Origin: Dioszegia crocea
Taxonomy: Eukaryota; Basidiomycota; Tremellomycetes; Tremellales; Bulleribasidiaceae
Length of the DNA stretch: 64,000 nt
Direction of reading: 5' to 3'
NCBI GenBank assembly: GCA_001600615.1
Contig: BCKK01000006.1
Span: 310,001-374,000 of the forward strand
Program-made: the position numbers and the translations under genes
Part shown: piece after piece, positions 1 to 11,936 of the stretch
Layout: the number at the start of each line of letters is the position of its first letter
Numbering within the stretch: the stretch's first letter is position 1
The notes under the pieces: model-generated
Database searches by the model: none
What the model was told of the DNA's origin: nothing
The model's input: the letters and a program-made list of their open reading frames with translations, nothing else

Positions 1-12
1 ACACTAATGTAG

Positions 13-1912
13 TAATTGGCTCGAGTGCAATCAAACCATTGGCGGCTCGTGGGGCGTGGCCATCGACAACATACGAATGGGAGGAAACGTCATTGACACC
101 ACGCAGCTTTATGTACGTTCGCACTAAGCTTATCCTGCTGATCTTCCAGGCGACACTCGACCCTGGTTTCGACGGCATCTATCTTCCCTCGAGAATCGCC
201 ATTCAACTGTTCAACAATGTCCAAGGGGTCAGGCGAGATACCCAGAACCCGCGGCGATGGGTGAGTTTGTTTATATGCCGCTCTGACTCGTAGACCATTC
301 CGTGCAACTTCATCCAGTCAATGTCCATCTCCATACAGAGCGCCACGTATAACTTCAACCCAACCCAACTCGTGCAGCCCAAGGATGGGCAAACTTGCTA
401 TAGCCAGGTCCAGGCTTGGACAGACGGAAGTGTGGCTGAAGAGCAAGGGGAGATCAGGTTCGGCACGAGTTTCATGAGCGGTGTCTACTCGTACGTCAAT
501 GAGCGGTGACTCTTCTCATGCCAGAGCAATCTACTTCTCGCCAAATCAACAATTTGTCGCTCTGGCAGGAAAACCAGGCAGCGTCAATGACTTGAATGTG
601 ACGGCGCAAGGTGGAGCTGGTATGCCAAACACAAAGCTCGCGGGTATTCGTAAGTTTGGCTGCAAGATTTGTACTGATTGCAGTGATTGGTACACTCCTC
701 GGTGCCCTCCTCATCCTTTTTGTCATCTGCTACGCGCGTAATCGCTCTTCGTTCCAATCCACCTGGGCACGTGGGGCGCGGAGAATGCAGCGGGCGCAGA
801 GGAACGCCGTCGTGCGGCATTCAACGATACCCCCACCTATGATGGGTATGTCCGGGCCGATGATGGTCGGCGGTCCGACGCATATGGGATACCCTGGAGC
901 AATGTACCCTGGGGCGATGATGCCGATGGGTGTGGGGGCGATAGGACCGGGAATGCAGGGGTCGGGATATCCCGGCCAGATCGGAGGATACCAGCCGCAT
1001 TTACACCAACAGCCCATCCTCCCGCAATCACAACCCCTACTTCCCCCACAACCCCTACAGCATGCACAAAATCCGCCGCATCCAACACAGCAGCTTCCGT
1101 CGTATCCTACTCTGGTAACGCCACATCACAACAGAGCGGAATCCAAGTACCGGGCCACCGGTTCACACCCCGCGCAGCCCTACCGCCATAGCCTACCTGC
1201 TAGCTCGTCTCACGACTCGGCCGCCTACTACTCTCCTCGGGCGCATCATAAATCTTTCAACCCGTCAAAAGATCCAGCGTCTGGTGACGACAGGCGCAAG
1301 CGCGTGAGAAGGTCTGCGCCGGTAACTCAGACCTATCAGCGAGGGTCGGGGGCTGCACTGGCCGCTCCCCTAGCAGGAAGGGAAGATTCAAATCCGGGAG
1401 CGCCAGGAGGATCAGGAGGCGGAGGTGACCAGCAACTTGCTGCCCGAGGACAACTCAGCTCGTCGCACAAAGAGTCGGCTCATCCCCGTCACCACTCGGC
1501 GAATCCCCCATTGGAAAACCTAGTCGCGTCTTACCCCTCCCCCACTCAGCCTCTGTACGATCCAACGGGCTTCGATACTAGGCATCGGCTTAGCCAATCC
1601 GAGTACCATCACGCACCGCCGGGTTCAGCAACCAACAAATCCCTCTGGAACTTTGGCAAGGCCAGATCCATTGCAAGGGGCTATGAGTCGGTCCCACGTC
1701 ATGCTTCCACCACATTTGAATATCGCCCTGCCAGTATTCAGCCGGTCCGAGACGCCCGCCAGTCTGGCGAGCAGTCACACGGACGGCTGGCTGGAGATGC
1801 CGCTGAGGCAGATATCGGCGATGGAATGCATCCGAGCGCAGACTGGGCAGAGGTGGAGCGGAACAGGGAGCGAGAGGGATTGACCACTGCGAAAGCGTGG
1901 CGTAGAAAGTAG
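13..1912 (+). CDS. Membrane-anchored aspartic-protease-like protein, 5' truncated
   Basis: The gene enters from the left edge; the first visible exon begins about base 13 after an acceptor. Introns at 113-149, 261-293, 491-524 and one near 652-683 join the frame. The first exons match the C-terminal lobe of A1 pepsin-like proteases: an Asp-Pro-Gly stretch followed by GIYLP at the place of the second catalytic D[T/S]G, then TIPCN, then RFGTSFMSGVYS, which resembles the ILGDxFLRxxY strand. A membrane helix follows (TLLGALLILFVICYARN). After it comes a cytoplasmic tail of about 390 residues rich in Pro, Gln, Gly and Met. The Thr-to-Pro change next to the presumed catalytic Asp is odd and may mean no protease activity. 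The substrate is unknown. The family call is moderately sure because the N-lobe lies outside the window. Confidence 0.6.
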
Positions 1913-2510
1913 CTGTGATCTCATCCACTATGGTATAAGCACCCACCCCTTCAGATTTGTTGACTTTAGCAAAGCGAAAGGTGGGCCAGCCCGACCCAAG
2001 GATGTCAGGGAGTACACTACCCCAACAAGATTTCCCTTGTCTTCGGGTTGCCTACGAACCGATCGTACGCGTTATAAACAGGCTTACCGGTACTCATTAA
2101 AGGGCGCAATCTTCGTCGTCAAAGTAGGTGAGGCAAGCTCGCGCCGTTGCAGGTACAAACAGTATGGCATACGCGCAAACGGTGCAAGCAAATAACCGGA
2201 CCTGCACTCGTCGCTTCGCTTGCATGTTCTCTTCGTCGACCTCGCGGGTGTGTATTACAAATAGCACTGACAGAAGGTGGGGGTGGCGTGGCAATAATCC
2301 ACGGACAAAATTCTGGGAGCAATCATAGACACACCCTACTATCCCTTTGACGGAAACGGCTCGCAGGGCAACAAGCATGACCGGTGGGTGCCGATAACAC
2401 ATGGACAATTCAGACTGGTAGATCGGCCATCATTAGATCTGGTGCTGTTTGTATCGTACACTGATCATAGTCTCACAAACTCCTGACCCTGCAGTTGATC
2501 TCGATGCATT
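1913..2510. other. Convergent intergenic region, no gene recognised
   Basis: This stretch lies between the 3' ends of the aspartic-protease-like gene and the Rad26-like gene. I see only short overlapping reading frames on both strands, no recognisable protein motif, no tRNA-like B box and no clear repeat. It presumably holds the two 3' untranslated regions. It is longer than most other convergent gaps in this window. Confidence 0.5.
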
Positions 2511-5500
2511 TCAGTCGACTACTTGAATGTTGTCCATCTCTGCGTACACTTCAGGATCGACGCCTTCATCCGCATCGTCATCTTCACCGGCGTAGATCTC
2601 GTAGATTGCGTCGACCTCAGGGCCTTCAGCGACAGCTTCGAGCAGATCCTGACTCAGATCTGGGTCTCAGCTCAGCTCATCCACATCACACTTACATTGT
2701 ATTCTCCTCAGGTCATCGGCTGACACCCGCCAGGTATGTGGATCGCCCTGAACACCTTCAAGGTCGACTTCAGCAAACGCCATTGCGCCGAGGGTGGACT
2801 GAAAGATGTGATGGATGCCATTGAATTCTTTGGTGTGTGTTGCGGCGAGGAGGCGATCGCCAATGTTGATACCCTGTGGCAAGTCCTCGGTCGCAGGTTC
2901 GGGGTCGCTCGTGGCGGACAGGAGCCGCATCCTGCTCGCAATCGCAACCTCGCCTAGAGACGACGACCAGGCGTTCTTAGCGTATGGTGATGGGTACCCC
3001 AGGTGATGTAAAAGGTTTAGGGCCAGATGAAGTAATGACAAAGGGCTTGCGTCAGTCATGAAGAATGGTCACACTCACTCTTTCAACGAGCTCTTCTCGT
3101 AGTTGATACCCCAGATCCTGGTACTTTCTCGATGAAGCACTTTGACCAGACAAGGTACGAGCACCGTTCGCTCTGAGACCAGCAGAACACCATTCGGGTC
3201 TGAAACCGCCAACATCGAAAAGGCCCGGATGATGATCATGCTATTGCGATAAACCTGATGTCAGCCGTCGCCACAGATCGACCTACCTCAACCGATGACT
3301 TGCTATGCGGCACAGCAAGCATCCTGGCCATGGCGTCCAGGAGAGGCTGGCCCCCTTCGGGTGTGCCCGCTGTCAGTGCATTGAAGTGCGATGTAGCTAT
3401 AGTAAGCTTCGCCTACAATAAGGCTCACAACATGATGCTGCGAAGAACAGGTCTACGGCCCGAGCATTTCCAGCGAACAGCAGTATCAAGTTGACAAGCT
3501 CGGTTGAATGCCTGCACAGTCAGATTCAGAAGGAGGCAAGCGCTCACCATATCGCCCGGCCGTTCCCTTCAAAGCACATTGCCTCCCCGACATCGGCCAG
3601 TAAAGCGGACAGCTCGGATTTGGCAGGATCTACCAGACGTGGTCCACGGATGTATCGCGCCAGTTGATACAACTTGCCTCCTAATTGTGGTTCGGCGACA
3701 AGCATGGCGTCTACCAGTGTCGGAAATATGATTGCCGTTCTCGATAACATGCGGAAGACGTCACAGATGACGAAAGCCTAAGGTAAGCTTTGTCTTTGGG
3801 ATGACTCACGTCCAATTCCGTCACGGTCTGTCCTGATAGGCTCCTTTCAAACACGCCAAGCATGCGGACAAAGCATACCGCTACTTCATTGATCATGCCA
3901 TCGAAGTCGAGATCCGAATCGCCAGATGATTTGAGTAGATTCGCGCAGGACTGAGGATATTCATGGGTGGGGTCGATGAGATTGTTGGACTGATAATTGA
4001 GAATGTGAAATAGGGTGGGCTGTGTGTTCCCTTGTTGGCGAAGGGAAGACACATATTTATAGCTGAATAGATGGTGCAGAAGCTTTTCGTCAGCTCGGTA
4101 TCACCGGAACTCACCTCGGCCTTCTTGTCAGGCGGATCTATCACCTCGACCAATACCTCGACCTCGGGTTTAGGCTTCACCGGCGACGCTTCGGGCGTGC
4201 ACGGTTCCACCTTGACTGGGCTGGGCTCCTGGGTTCGCTGTCGTTTTACGCGACTGGGACCACTGAAGGCATTGACTAAATTCTTGAAGCCGGGCTGGGG
4301 AGGAGGAGGCTTCGCCAGTTTGCTTTTTGTATCCGAAAAGACCTTTGGTGAATGCGGTCTCTGCGAAGATTGGCGACCTCTGGCGACGCTGTTCATGACC
4401 GCATGATTCTACAGGTCAGCTGTGCTACAGTGTGACGCACGTTGAAGACAGCCTGAGACTTGAGACTCTCTAGCTGCTGCTTGTACTCCCTCTCCTTTGC
4501 CTGCATCTGCGATTGCAGTGCGTCGATGTCGGTCTTCAACTTGTCGGCTTCTGCCGCGTACCGAGAGATATCCTGAGATCAGCCTAGTCTTGAGATGGAT
4601 TCACCTTTTGCTTGTTTCGCTCCATCGTGGCGGCTTTCCCTTCTGCCTCATAGACCTTCATCTGAAGAGCGTTGAAAGTCCGCTTGCGTTCCCCCTCGTC
4701 GTGATCGACGTCCACGTCCATCTCGTCCCTCCATAGCGGCCTATCATTCCCAGCCTTACGAGAGTGGCTCAATTGCCGTTCCAGCTCCTGTACTCTTTTC
4801 TCCCGCTCCGCCAAATCCAGATGCAGCTTTCGAACTGCCGCACCTTGAGAGCTCGGTTGCGATCCGCTTTGAGACGGCGCAGGATCAAGGCGAGAAGGTA
4901 AGAGGTGAGAGGTGGAGACCGATCGAGAGAATGCCCGTTTCCCATCTTGTGCACCGTTGGCCCCTAGAGCGGCCTCGATGGCTTGCCGCCTCGCCTGAGC
5001 GCTCTTTGGGTCCGGTGGCAAGCGAGGAGGTGCTTGTGTGGCCGTGATGTTTATCGGTAAGTGACGATTGTCGACTACATCCTCCTCATCCTGGTTGGTC
5101 GTGCCGTGTGCGTAAAAGCCAGTGTCATCGACCATAAAGTCCATGGGCTGATCATCATCCTCCTTCCTTCCCTTAGCCCAATATGATTGACGATCCTCGA
5201 CAGCCTGAAGGTGCCGAGCGACATTTCCTTCCGCTACCCTCTTTCCGCCAGCCTCCCAACCAAAACCTCCCGCCACTGAGCCCGGCTGGATATTGAGGGG
5301 AGCAGGATCTTTGGGTGTACCGTCTCTGTGTCTGCCGAATGGAGCTGCGGATGATGCACCTCGAGGCGCCGATACGGTATGGTGATAACGTGGAGGTTGT
5401 TTCGTGGCTATTGCCTGGGAGGCGGATACGGCTTGAGCTTCTGCGGCTGCGATTGCGAGGAGGGCATCTGGGTTATCGAAGAAGCCATCGTCGTCATAGG

Positions 5501-5516
5501 GGTCAGAGTAGTCCAT
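2511..5516 (-). CDS. ATRIP/Rad26/Ddc2-like DNA-damage checkpoint protein
   Basis: A multi-exon minus-strand gene starting MDYSDPYDDDGFFDNPDALL and ending in an acidic tail EMDNIQVVD. The acidic N-terminus is followed by a low-complexity stretch. A coiled coil starts around residue 230 (LAEREKRVQELERQLSHS) and continues in the next exon (DISRYAAEADKLKTDIDALQ). A basic segment (SGPSRVKRQRT) comes next, then helical repeats including YVSSLRQQGNTQPTLFHIL. This order of acidic patch, coiled coil and helical repeats is that of ATRIP/Rad26, the partner that brings the ATR/Mec1 kinase to RPA-coated single-stranded DNA. The identification rests on architecture and general resemblance, as the family is poorly conserved. 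It shares a 189-bp divergent promoter with DBP9. Internal exon borders in 2.6-3.9 kb are not all resolved. Confidence 0.55.
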
Positions 5517-5612
5517 GCTAATTAGAGAAGGGTGGAAGGTGTAGAGGCCGGGTATAAATTGATTGATTGACGCGACTGTTGTTACGTTACCTTCCCCCGG
5601 CCCTTACGGCAA

Positions 5613-5624
5613 CATCACGTGATG
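5613..5624. promoter_or_regulatory. 12-bp palindrome with CACGTG core in a divergent promoter
   Basis: CATCACGTGATG is a perfect palindrome midway between the Rad26-like and DBP9 start codons. It contains RTCACGTG, the site bound by Cbf1/USF-type bHLH factors in fungi. Its placement in a short shared promoter suggests it may act on one or both genes; no binding data are available. Bases 5629-5636 nearby read AATTTTCA, the reverse complement of TGAAAATT, which resembles the RRPE motif of ribosome-biogenesis promoters. Confidence 0.4.
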
Positions 5625-5705
5625 ATACAATTTTCATGCCATCAAGCTGTGTCTACAACTGTCATCCACTCGGAGACTCATCTCATTGACCATTCTCTCT
5701 CCAAA

Positions 5706-7616
5706 ATGTCGCTCCCAACAGAGAGTCTGCTTGAGTACGGCTGATTCACAGCGCTTGCACGGGCTCTGCTGATACTTTCCAGTGCCGACTTGACATTCTC
5801 CCAAGCTCCCTTCTCCTCTCTCGACCCCCGCATCCTCAAAGCTCTTGCAGATCAGAAATTCGCCCATCCGACATTGGTTCAAGCTAAAGCTATTCCCCTT
5901 CTGCTTGACGGCAAGGATGTCCTTGCACGGGCTCGAACTGGAAGTGGAAAGACGGCAGCGTATTGCGTGCCCGCAATTCAGAAAGTGCTGGCGGCAAAAG
6001 AGGTTGGTTTTTGCCTGATCTCAGCTCACGATAGCGATTAACCACCGCTTCGACCGAGTACCAAGCTACACGCGTCGTAATTCTGGTGCCAACGCGCGAA
6101 CTATCGATGCAGGTTGCGACGTTCCTGGCGGCCTTGACGACGTACTGCGAAGATGCTATCAAAATCGTCAACCTCGCAGCCGGAGCCGCAAATCTGCAGC
6201 GGTACGTGCGCCTAATTATGTTTGCTGACGACAGGATACTGTTGAACGAAAACCCGGACATCATAATCTCAACGCCATCCCGTCTACTCTCCTTGCTACA
6301 ATCAAAATCAGTCGACCTGTCACACCTTTCATTTCTCGCCGTCGACGAGGCAGATCTTCTCCTCTCCTATGGTCACAAGGATGATCTTTTGAGCATTCTT
6401 GATCCAGTCTCGGGGCATGTTCCGAGACTCGGGGTACAGGGCTGTCTTGTATCCGCGACTCTGAGTGAAGATGTGGATGGGATCAAAGGCTTGATTCTCA
6501 GAAATCCAGTAAGTCATCAATTTTGTACCAGCTGATCACAGGCAATCCTCACCCTTTCGGAACCCACTGCATCGACCCTCTTGACACAATATTCTACAAG
6601 CACTTCTGAACGCGACAAATTTCTTCTCATATATGTCCTTCTCAAACTCAAACTTATCCGCGGCAAGTCGATTGTTTTCGTCAACGATATTGACCGGGGT
6701 TACCGACTGAAACTCTTCCTTGGTCAATTTGGGATCAAGACCTGCGTGGTCAATTCCGAACTTCCACTGGCTAGTCGGTACCATGTCGTCGAGGAATTCA
6801 ATCGAGGGATATACGATGTGGTCGTGGCAACGGATGAAGGCGCCGGATCAGAAGGGGAAGGAGAGGCGGCGCAACCTCTGCGAAAGCGGCAGAAGGTCGA
6901 TCCTGCGTCCATGGCGCGAGGTATCGATTTCACCAATGCCGCTTCGGTTATCAATTTCGACCTACCACCCACAGCGACCGCCTATATGCACCGAGTAGGC
7001 CGGACCGCTCGTGCGGGCCAGACGGGCTTGGCCTTGTCGTTTGTGGTTCCCAAAGACCAGTGGGGGAAAGATCGGCCTGTTTCGGTGGCTTCCGCTGAGC
7101 GAGACGAGCAAGTTTTCGAGAAGATCAAACAAAAGGTTGTCGACGAAGGCGGAGGCGCTATCAAGGAGTGGGATTGGGGTGGTCGGAAAAAGGAGATTGA
7201 GGGGTTCAGATATCGAATGGAGGATGCTCTGAGAGCAGTGACAGCGAAACGGGTACAAGACGCGAGAAGGGAGGAAGTCAGGCGAGAGTTACTGAATAGT
7301 GAAAAGCTGAAGGTGGGTTTTGAGTCAGGGTTGAGCTAATGACTAGGCACATTTCGCTGCCAACCCCCTCGATCTGGCCTACTTACGGCACGATACCATA
7401 TCCCATCCTGTGCGGCAACAATCACATTTGAAGCACGTCCCTGGCTATCTCCTGCCAAAGATCGCCACTACTCCCTTGACAAATGCAGATGTAGCTGAAA
7501 GTGCCCACGTCGGGTTCCACAAGCGCGGTGGAAGTAGAGGGAGAGGGGCTAGCCGTGGCGGTCGCGGAGGGAGGGGCCGGGGTGGCAAGGTGGATCCTCT
7601 GAAATTGAAAGGTTAG
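5706..7616 (+). CDS. DBP9: ATP-dependent DEAD-box RNA helicase Dbp9 (DDX56 family)
   Basis: A nucleolar RNA helicase needed for 60S ribosomal subunit assembly in yeast. The start MSLPTESLL is joined by an intron of about 50 nt to the Q-motif exon. Motifs appear in order: Q motif with [13 protein letters not shown], Walker A ARTGSGKT, motif Ia [13 protein letters not shown] in [14 protein letters not shown] in LVSATLS, then in the second RecA lobe ARGIDF and [11 protein letters not shown] charged insertion in the second lobe (residues [17 protein letters not shown]) is placed as in Dbp9 and looks like a nuclear signal. The C-terminus is an RGG-type tail ([20 protein letters not shown]). The gene is complete and shares its promoter region with the Rad26-like gene. 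Confidence 0.9.
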
Positions 7617-7974
7617 GTTGTAGCATATGATGATGGGCTGTAGTGGGTGTCTTTCCCCACACTATGATACAGCCAAGGATTCCGAGCGAAACTGCCTGCC
7701 TTGTAGTCTCCACAGTGACCACGCCAATGACAGCAAGTCAGTGATCAGTTAAGGGATCATCACTCGTCTACAGATCCAACGATCCAGCGCGGCACGTGTA
7801 TGTTTCATCTACTGTACTCTAATAAGGTTTGATTCCGGCTGGCGATAAGAAGAGTTGATGGCCGACGGGCATGGGATGCCGAGCGGGGTAAGCGTCCGCC
7901 GCCCATCCATCTCACTCAATACATACATTACTCGCACATTGTCCTACACTTACACCCTGATCAGTCTTGCAATC
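7617..7974. other. Intergenic region upstream of the Zn2Cys6 regulator
   Basis: This stretch of 358 bases holds the DBP9 3' end and the promoter and leader of the Zn2Cys6 gene. An in-frame ATG at 7858 lies upstream of the chosen start with no stop between them. No repeat or RNA gene was recognised. Confidence 0.4.
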
Positions 7975-10442
7975 ATGGCTACCTTCTCACCCGAGGAATC
8001 AGCAGCTATGGAAGAGCTTTATGACGATCACGCCGATACCCTCGACGACCCTCTCGCCCCTTTGAAAAGAAATCACGCGTGCCTGAACTGCAAGAAGCGC
8101 AAGGTCAAGTGCGATGGAGTGAGTGTCTAATCTCAAGTTATACTAACAGAAGGCCCGCCCTCATTGTGCGCCCTGCCTTCGCTCGCATGGCCACGCAATC
8201 CGAGCTGCCAACAGGGTCGGATCACGAGTACCCACACTTTTCTGTGAATGGGCCGATGCGGACTCGCCATCCGGCTCACCAAATGAGCCTTTGCCTGTTC
8301 GTACCACACCGCCAGCCCCCAAGAAGAAAATCTCGGGAAGCAAAAAGCTGCCACTGGAGAAGGAGAGGGCGAACAGGCAGGAGGAAGAAAAGGAGAAACT
8401 ATTGGGCAGAATTGGTTGGTCCTTACATTCAACATGCGCTGACTTCCAGCCGAACTTGAAGCGCGTCTGGCCGGGTTGACACCTCCGAGTAGTGAGGCCT
8501 CGGGCTCGGGCTCGGGCTCCGCATATACCAAAACTTCCCCAAACAATCTGCCCCAGCCGGGCTCGGAGCCAGAGTTTGACTTCTCGGGACTGTTCATGGT
8601 GCCCACAAACTGGCCTCGCAACCTCCCTGCGCCTTGTAAGTCCGATCTGGAACTCGCTAATCCCAGACCTGCTTGAACACCTTGTTGAAGTCTTTTTCAC
8701 TGCTGTGCCCCAATCCCCAAGGATACTCAATCGGCCAAAGCTTATGGCTCGAATCCGCCTACCACCCAAACATCCAAACTTTCCTCATCCCGCTTTACTG
8801 CACTCCATCTGTGCGACTGCCTCTGGGTATACGGCATGGGTCACATCTGTCCCGTTGGGGGCATTAGAATCAGGAGTCAGGACCTTGCATGCCAGGGGCG
8901 AGACCCTTGAATCATTCGAAGATTTTGGGTTGAGCCAAGCAGAGTCGGCACATCGCGCGATTCACCAGACGCATCAAATATGTCAAGTCGGCTCGTCCGA
9001 CAGCCTCTTCGAGATCTTTCAAGCTGAGATTTTGGTATCAGACGTCTGGCTCGGGAAAGGAATGTATCTAAAAGGTAATTCACATCCTTGGCAGCTCGAC
9101 AAGAAGATAAACTTACACTGCAGGATGGTCGAATGCCGGACAAGCGGCAAGATATGTCAAGGGATTGGAACTCGCGAATCGCTCGCACCCTCGGCGGTAC
9201 AAGTGCGGTATCCTCGCTGCACCAGCCAACGCAGTGGACCGCCAAGAGCGACTGACCAGTACATGGCAGACCTTTATTTCCGAGGCGTTTTCCGGAGTCA
9301 CTCGATATTGGCCCATGTCGCTCGACGATCGAGAAATGTTCGCGAGACTGCCGGCTGGATCTTCGGATGTTGATCGTAAAGACGGTGACATTCCCGAGAA
9401 TCCGCAAGACGCCAAGTCACCCAAACTGTACAGCGAGTGAGTCACGGGCTGCGCAGATCTGACATCAGACATCCCGTGCACGACTCGTATGTTCTTCTCT
9501 GCAAAGTGGCCATGCTCTGCTCTCGGGCGGCGCGATTCGGCCGTGACTGGGCACAGCGGGACGTACGGGCTGGTGATGAAAGCCTCGGTATGGAATTGGC
9601 GATCTTCAAAGACATCGTGCGAGACATCTATATCTTACAGTGAGTTTGAAATATGCTCTAAACTAATGGGCAGGCGAACGATCCCGGATCAATTCAAGAA
9701 CGTCTTCCGAATCGCTCCTGGGGCCATTAATGCTGAGCTTTTGGTGAGTCGGATGAGAAGTGTCTCAGCTGATTCAAGGCTTTGCATATCATGCCCAACA
9801 TATGTATTTTGATGCTCTATGAGTCTTTCATCATCAACGGAGTTCAGCCAACTGTTGGAGGCGAGAAGCCCATGGTGAAGGCGTACGAAGCAATCATGGG
9901 CATCCTGCATCTCATCCCCTCCAACACAGATGTCAGCTATTTGCTCACTTCCGATCTTGCATTGTAAGTGTTAATTGCAACGTGAACTAACAGACAGCAA
10001 TATCCATGGCGTGGGCCGGATAATCATCGACTTTATGCAACACGCGATCGAACAACAATCATATGACCTCGCGGTGCGATATCGTTCCGATCTGACCGCC
10101 ATTCAAGCTTGTGAGTATCAGACTCTGCAAGTCCTGATAGTAGTGCTTGAAAGATTTGGTGCTCGACATCCGCTGGGTCTCTTCTCCAAGAACTTCCTAG
10201 ATAATTACTTGGAGGCCATCTTGAGCGGCAAAGAGCCTACAAGCGAGTGTAGTGCGCCAAAGATCCCGGATGAGGTCGGATTCGCTCCCCTTCAGATTAC
10301 GGATAATATCATGCAACTGGACAGCAGGGGCTCGGCAGTTGCGGGAGGCGCATACTTCACGATGGGGATAGAGGCCGGAAATCTGGCGACGGAGCTTGAT
10401 TTGGGGTCCTGGTCGTTTGGGCCGGAGACTATGATGAGCTAG
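7975..10442 (+). CDS. Zn2Cys6 fungal transcription factor with middle homology region
   Basis: The start MATFSPEESAAMEELYDDHA leads to a binuclear zinc cluster split by an intron: NHACLNCKKRKVKCDG continues as KARPHCAPCLRSHGH, followed by a last Cys in LFCEW, giving the six cysteines. A coiled coil follows (EKERANRQEEEKEKLLGRI, then AELEARLAGL), the usual dimerisation linker. Then comes the fungal regulatory middle homology region, seen in HPNFPHPALLHSICATASGY. The family binds CGG-type half sites in the nucleus and activates or represses pathway genes. No target is suggested by the neighbours, which are housekeeping genes. An upstream in-frame ATG at 7858 would add 39 residues; I prefer 7975 because the zinc cluster normally lies near the N-terminus. 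Confidence 0.8.
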
Positions 10443-10666
10443 TTTGTTGTATATCACACGTTGTTTAGTATGCGATCAATACAGGACTGTTGAGCTTCAG
10501 CTTACTTGCGAACACTGGACCCTAATTAGCGCATGGGATTTCGAGCGAGCTACCATTTTGAGACGGCCGATATCTAAATCAACCGTAAATGATGCCGTTG
10601 GTTGTTGTCGAGAGTCGAGACCCAATTCACTCAAATGCTGAACATTCTCCATATCATCCATCCAAC

Positions 10667-11150
10667 ATGTTCGGTTACTTCCGACAAGTCCTCTACATCT
10701 CACTGCTAGTCACAAATGCGATCGCGATCTTAAACGATAGATTTCTCCACAGGGGTAAGCTGAGTTCAGATCTAGGCCGGACCCAACTTGAAGTGTCCCA
10801 TCCAGGCGTGTCGAGTATACGGAGATTGCGTCGTCCCCAGCTCAGATCCAGCTCTGCACTCGCTTATGCTGATGACATCTCAGTAGGATGGTCCACAAGG
10901 TCAGCACAGTCGACCAATGCGGGCTTTGGCCAAGCCCCAAACTCGTATGACACCTCATTCGGAAACGAGATCTCCATAAAGACGAAGCTCGTCAACCTCA
11001 TAGAGGCTACGCGAACTTTGATGAGGAGTAAGTTCAAGCGCTAGGCAAGGCTGACTTCAGTACCCCTGATCGTCTTCAATGTCGCCATGTGAGTAGGACC
11101 CCAGAGTGATCTGACCGTCCAGTATCGCCTATGAATTGATCCTTGGGTAG
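10667..11150 (+). CDS. YOS1: Yos1/IER3IP1 family ER-Golgi transport protein
   Basis: Four exons (10667-10754, 10884-11027, 11061-11088, 11123-11150) give a 95-residue protein. It starts MFGYFRQVLYISLLVTNAIA, a first membrane helix, then NDRFLHRVGW. The conserved block KLVNLIEATRTLMR is followed by RIPLIVFNVAIIAYELILG, the second helix and end. This matches Yos1, a subunit of the Yip1-Yif1-Yos1 complex needed for COPII vesicle formation and fusion between ER and Golgi. The length is normal for the family. The third and fourth exons are only 28 nt each. An in-frame ATG at 10589 is less likely because the family starts directly at the first helix. Confidence 0.9.
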
Positions 11151-11374
11151 CATTAATTGCTGCTTCCTGCCGTCCATGTATGAGGTTTTTTACGCATCTG
11201 CTGCATCTGTCCATTCTCATGATGGGATTTTGGTTCGACATTCACCGTCCGCGGTGTCTTGCATCAGCCAGCTCAACGATCCCGAGACCTACGTTTGTCC
11301 TCATCGAATGCCATGATCAACGCGTAAATTCAACCTGACGCGTTTGCTCTATCTTTCCGCACTCATCATACATC

Positions 11375-11897
11375 ATGCCTCCAAAAGGCATTAAAACGAT
11401 ACCTCCGGCTGTTGCCCCCGATGTCGACTCTTTGGCTGCACAGCAGGAGCAAGCACACCTGTCCGGCATGGCAGAGTTCGAGTTGCCTCGCACCACTTTG
11501 ACAAAATTAGCCAAGGGATCTGTACCCGTGCGTTGTGTCTACCTGCTTCGTAGCTTCCCCACTCATCGCGCAGGATCATGTAAAGATGCAGCAGGAAGTG
11601 GTGGTCGCGCTCATGCGTAGCTCGACATTGTTCATCAGTTACCTAGGTGGGTTGATCCAGTGGCCCAGACTGATGGCAGCTGCTGCGGCACACGATCAAG
11701 CTCATAACAGGTCGGGAAAGACAGTCACTCCTGCAGATGTCATTAAAGCCATATCAGAGCTGGATTTTGGCCCGGCCGACCAACTCATCCCGCTGCTGGA
11801 ACGGGAATTGTCCGGTACGTCTACTTGTCATGCATCACTGACTGGACCAGCATTTCGCGCCAAGTCTAAAAAGGGCAGGAAGTCGGAGGGTGCATGA
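11375..11897 (+). CDS. DPB4: Histone-fold protein of the DNA polymerase epsilon subunit Dpb4/POLE3 type
   Basis: Four exons give a small histone-fold protein. The fold begins FELPRTTLTKLAKGSVP, continues in the next exon with DHVKMQQEVVVALMRSSTLF and SYLAAAAHDQAHNRSGKT, and then VTPADVIKAISELDF, the typical CBF/NF-Y helix pattern with LPRTTLTKLAK as in Dpb4/POLE3. The C-terminus is basic (FRAKSKKGRKSEGA). Dpb4 pairs with a second histone-fold protein, both in polymerase epsilon and in the ISW2/CHRAC remodeller. An NF-YB-like role is the alternative, but the LPRTTLTKLAK start favours Dpb4. It ends 39 bp from the convergent DAP1-like gene. Confidence 0.75.
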
Positions 11898-11936
11898 TCA
11901 GACCTGCACTTTACCCACAACGTTGTATCGCTTCCA

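Noticed and set aside
10589..10666. Upstream in-frame ATG extending YOS1 by 26 residues.
   Set aside because: Yos1 proteins begin directly at the first membrane helix, and the extension has no hydrophobic or conserved character.
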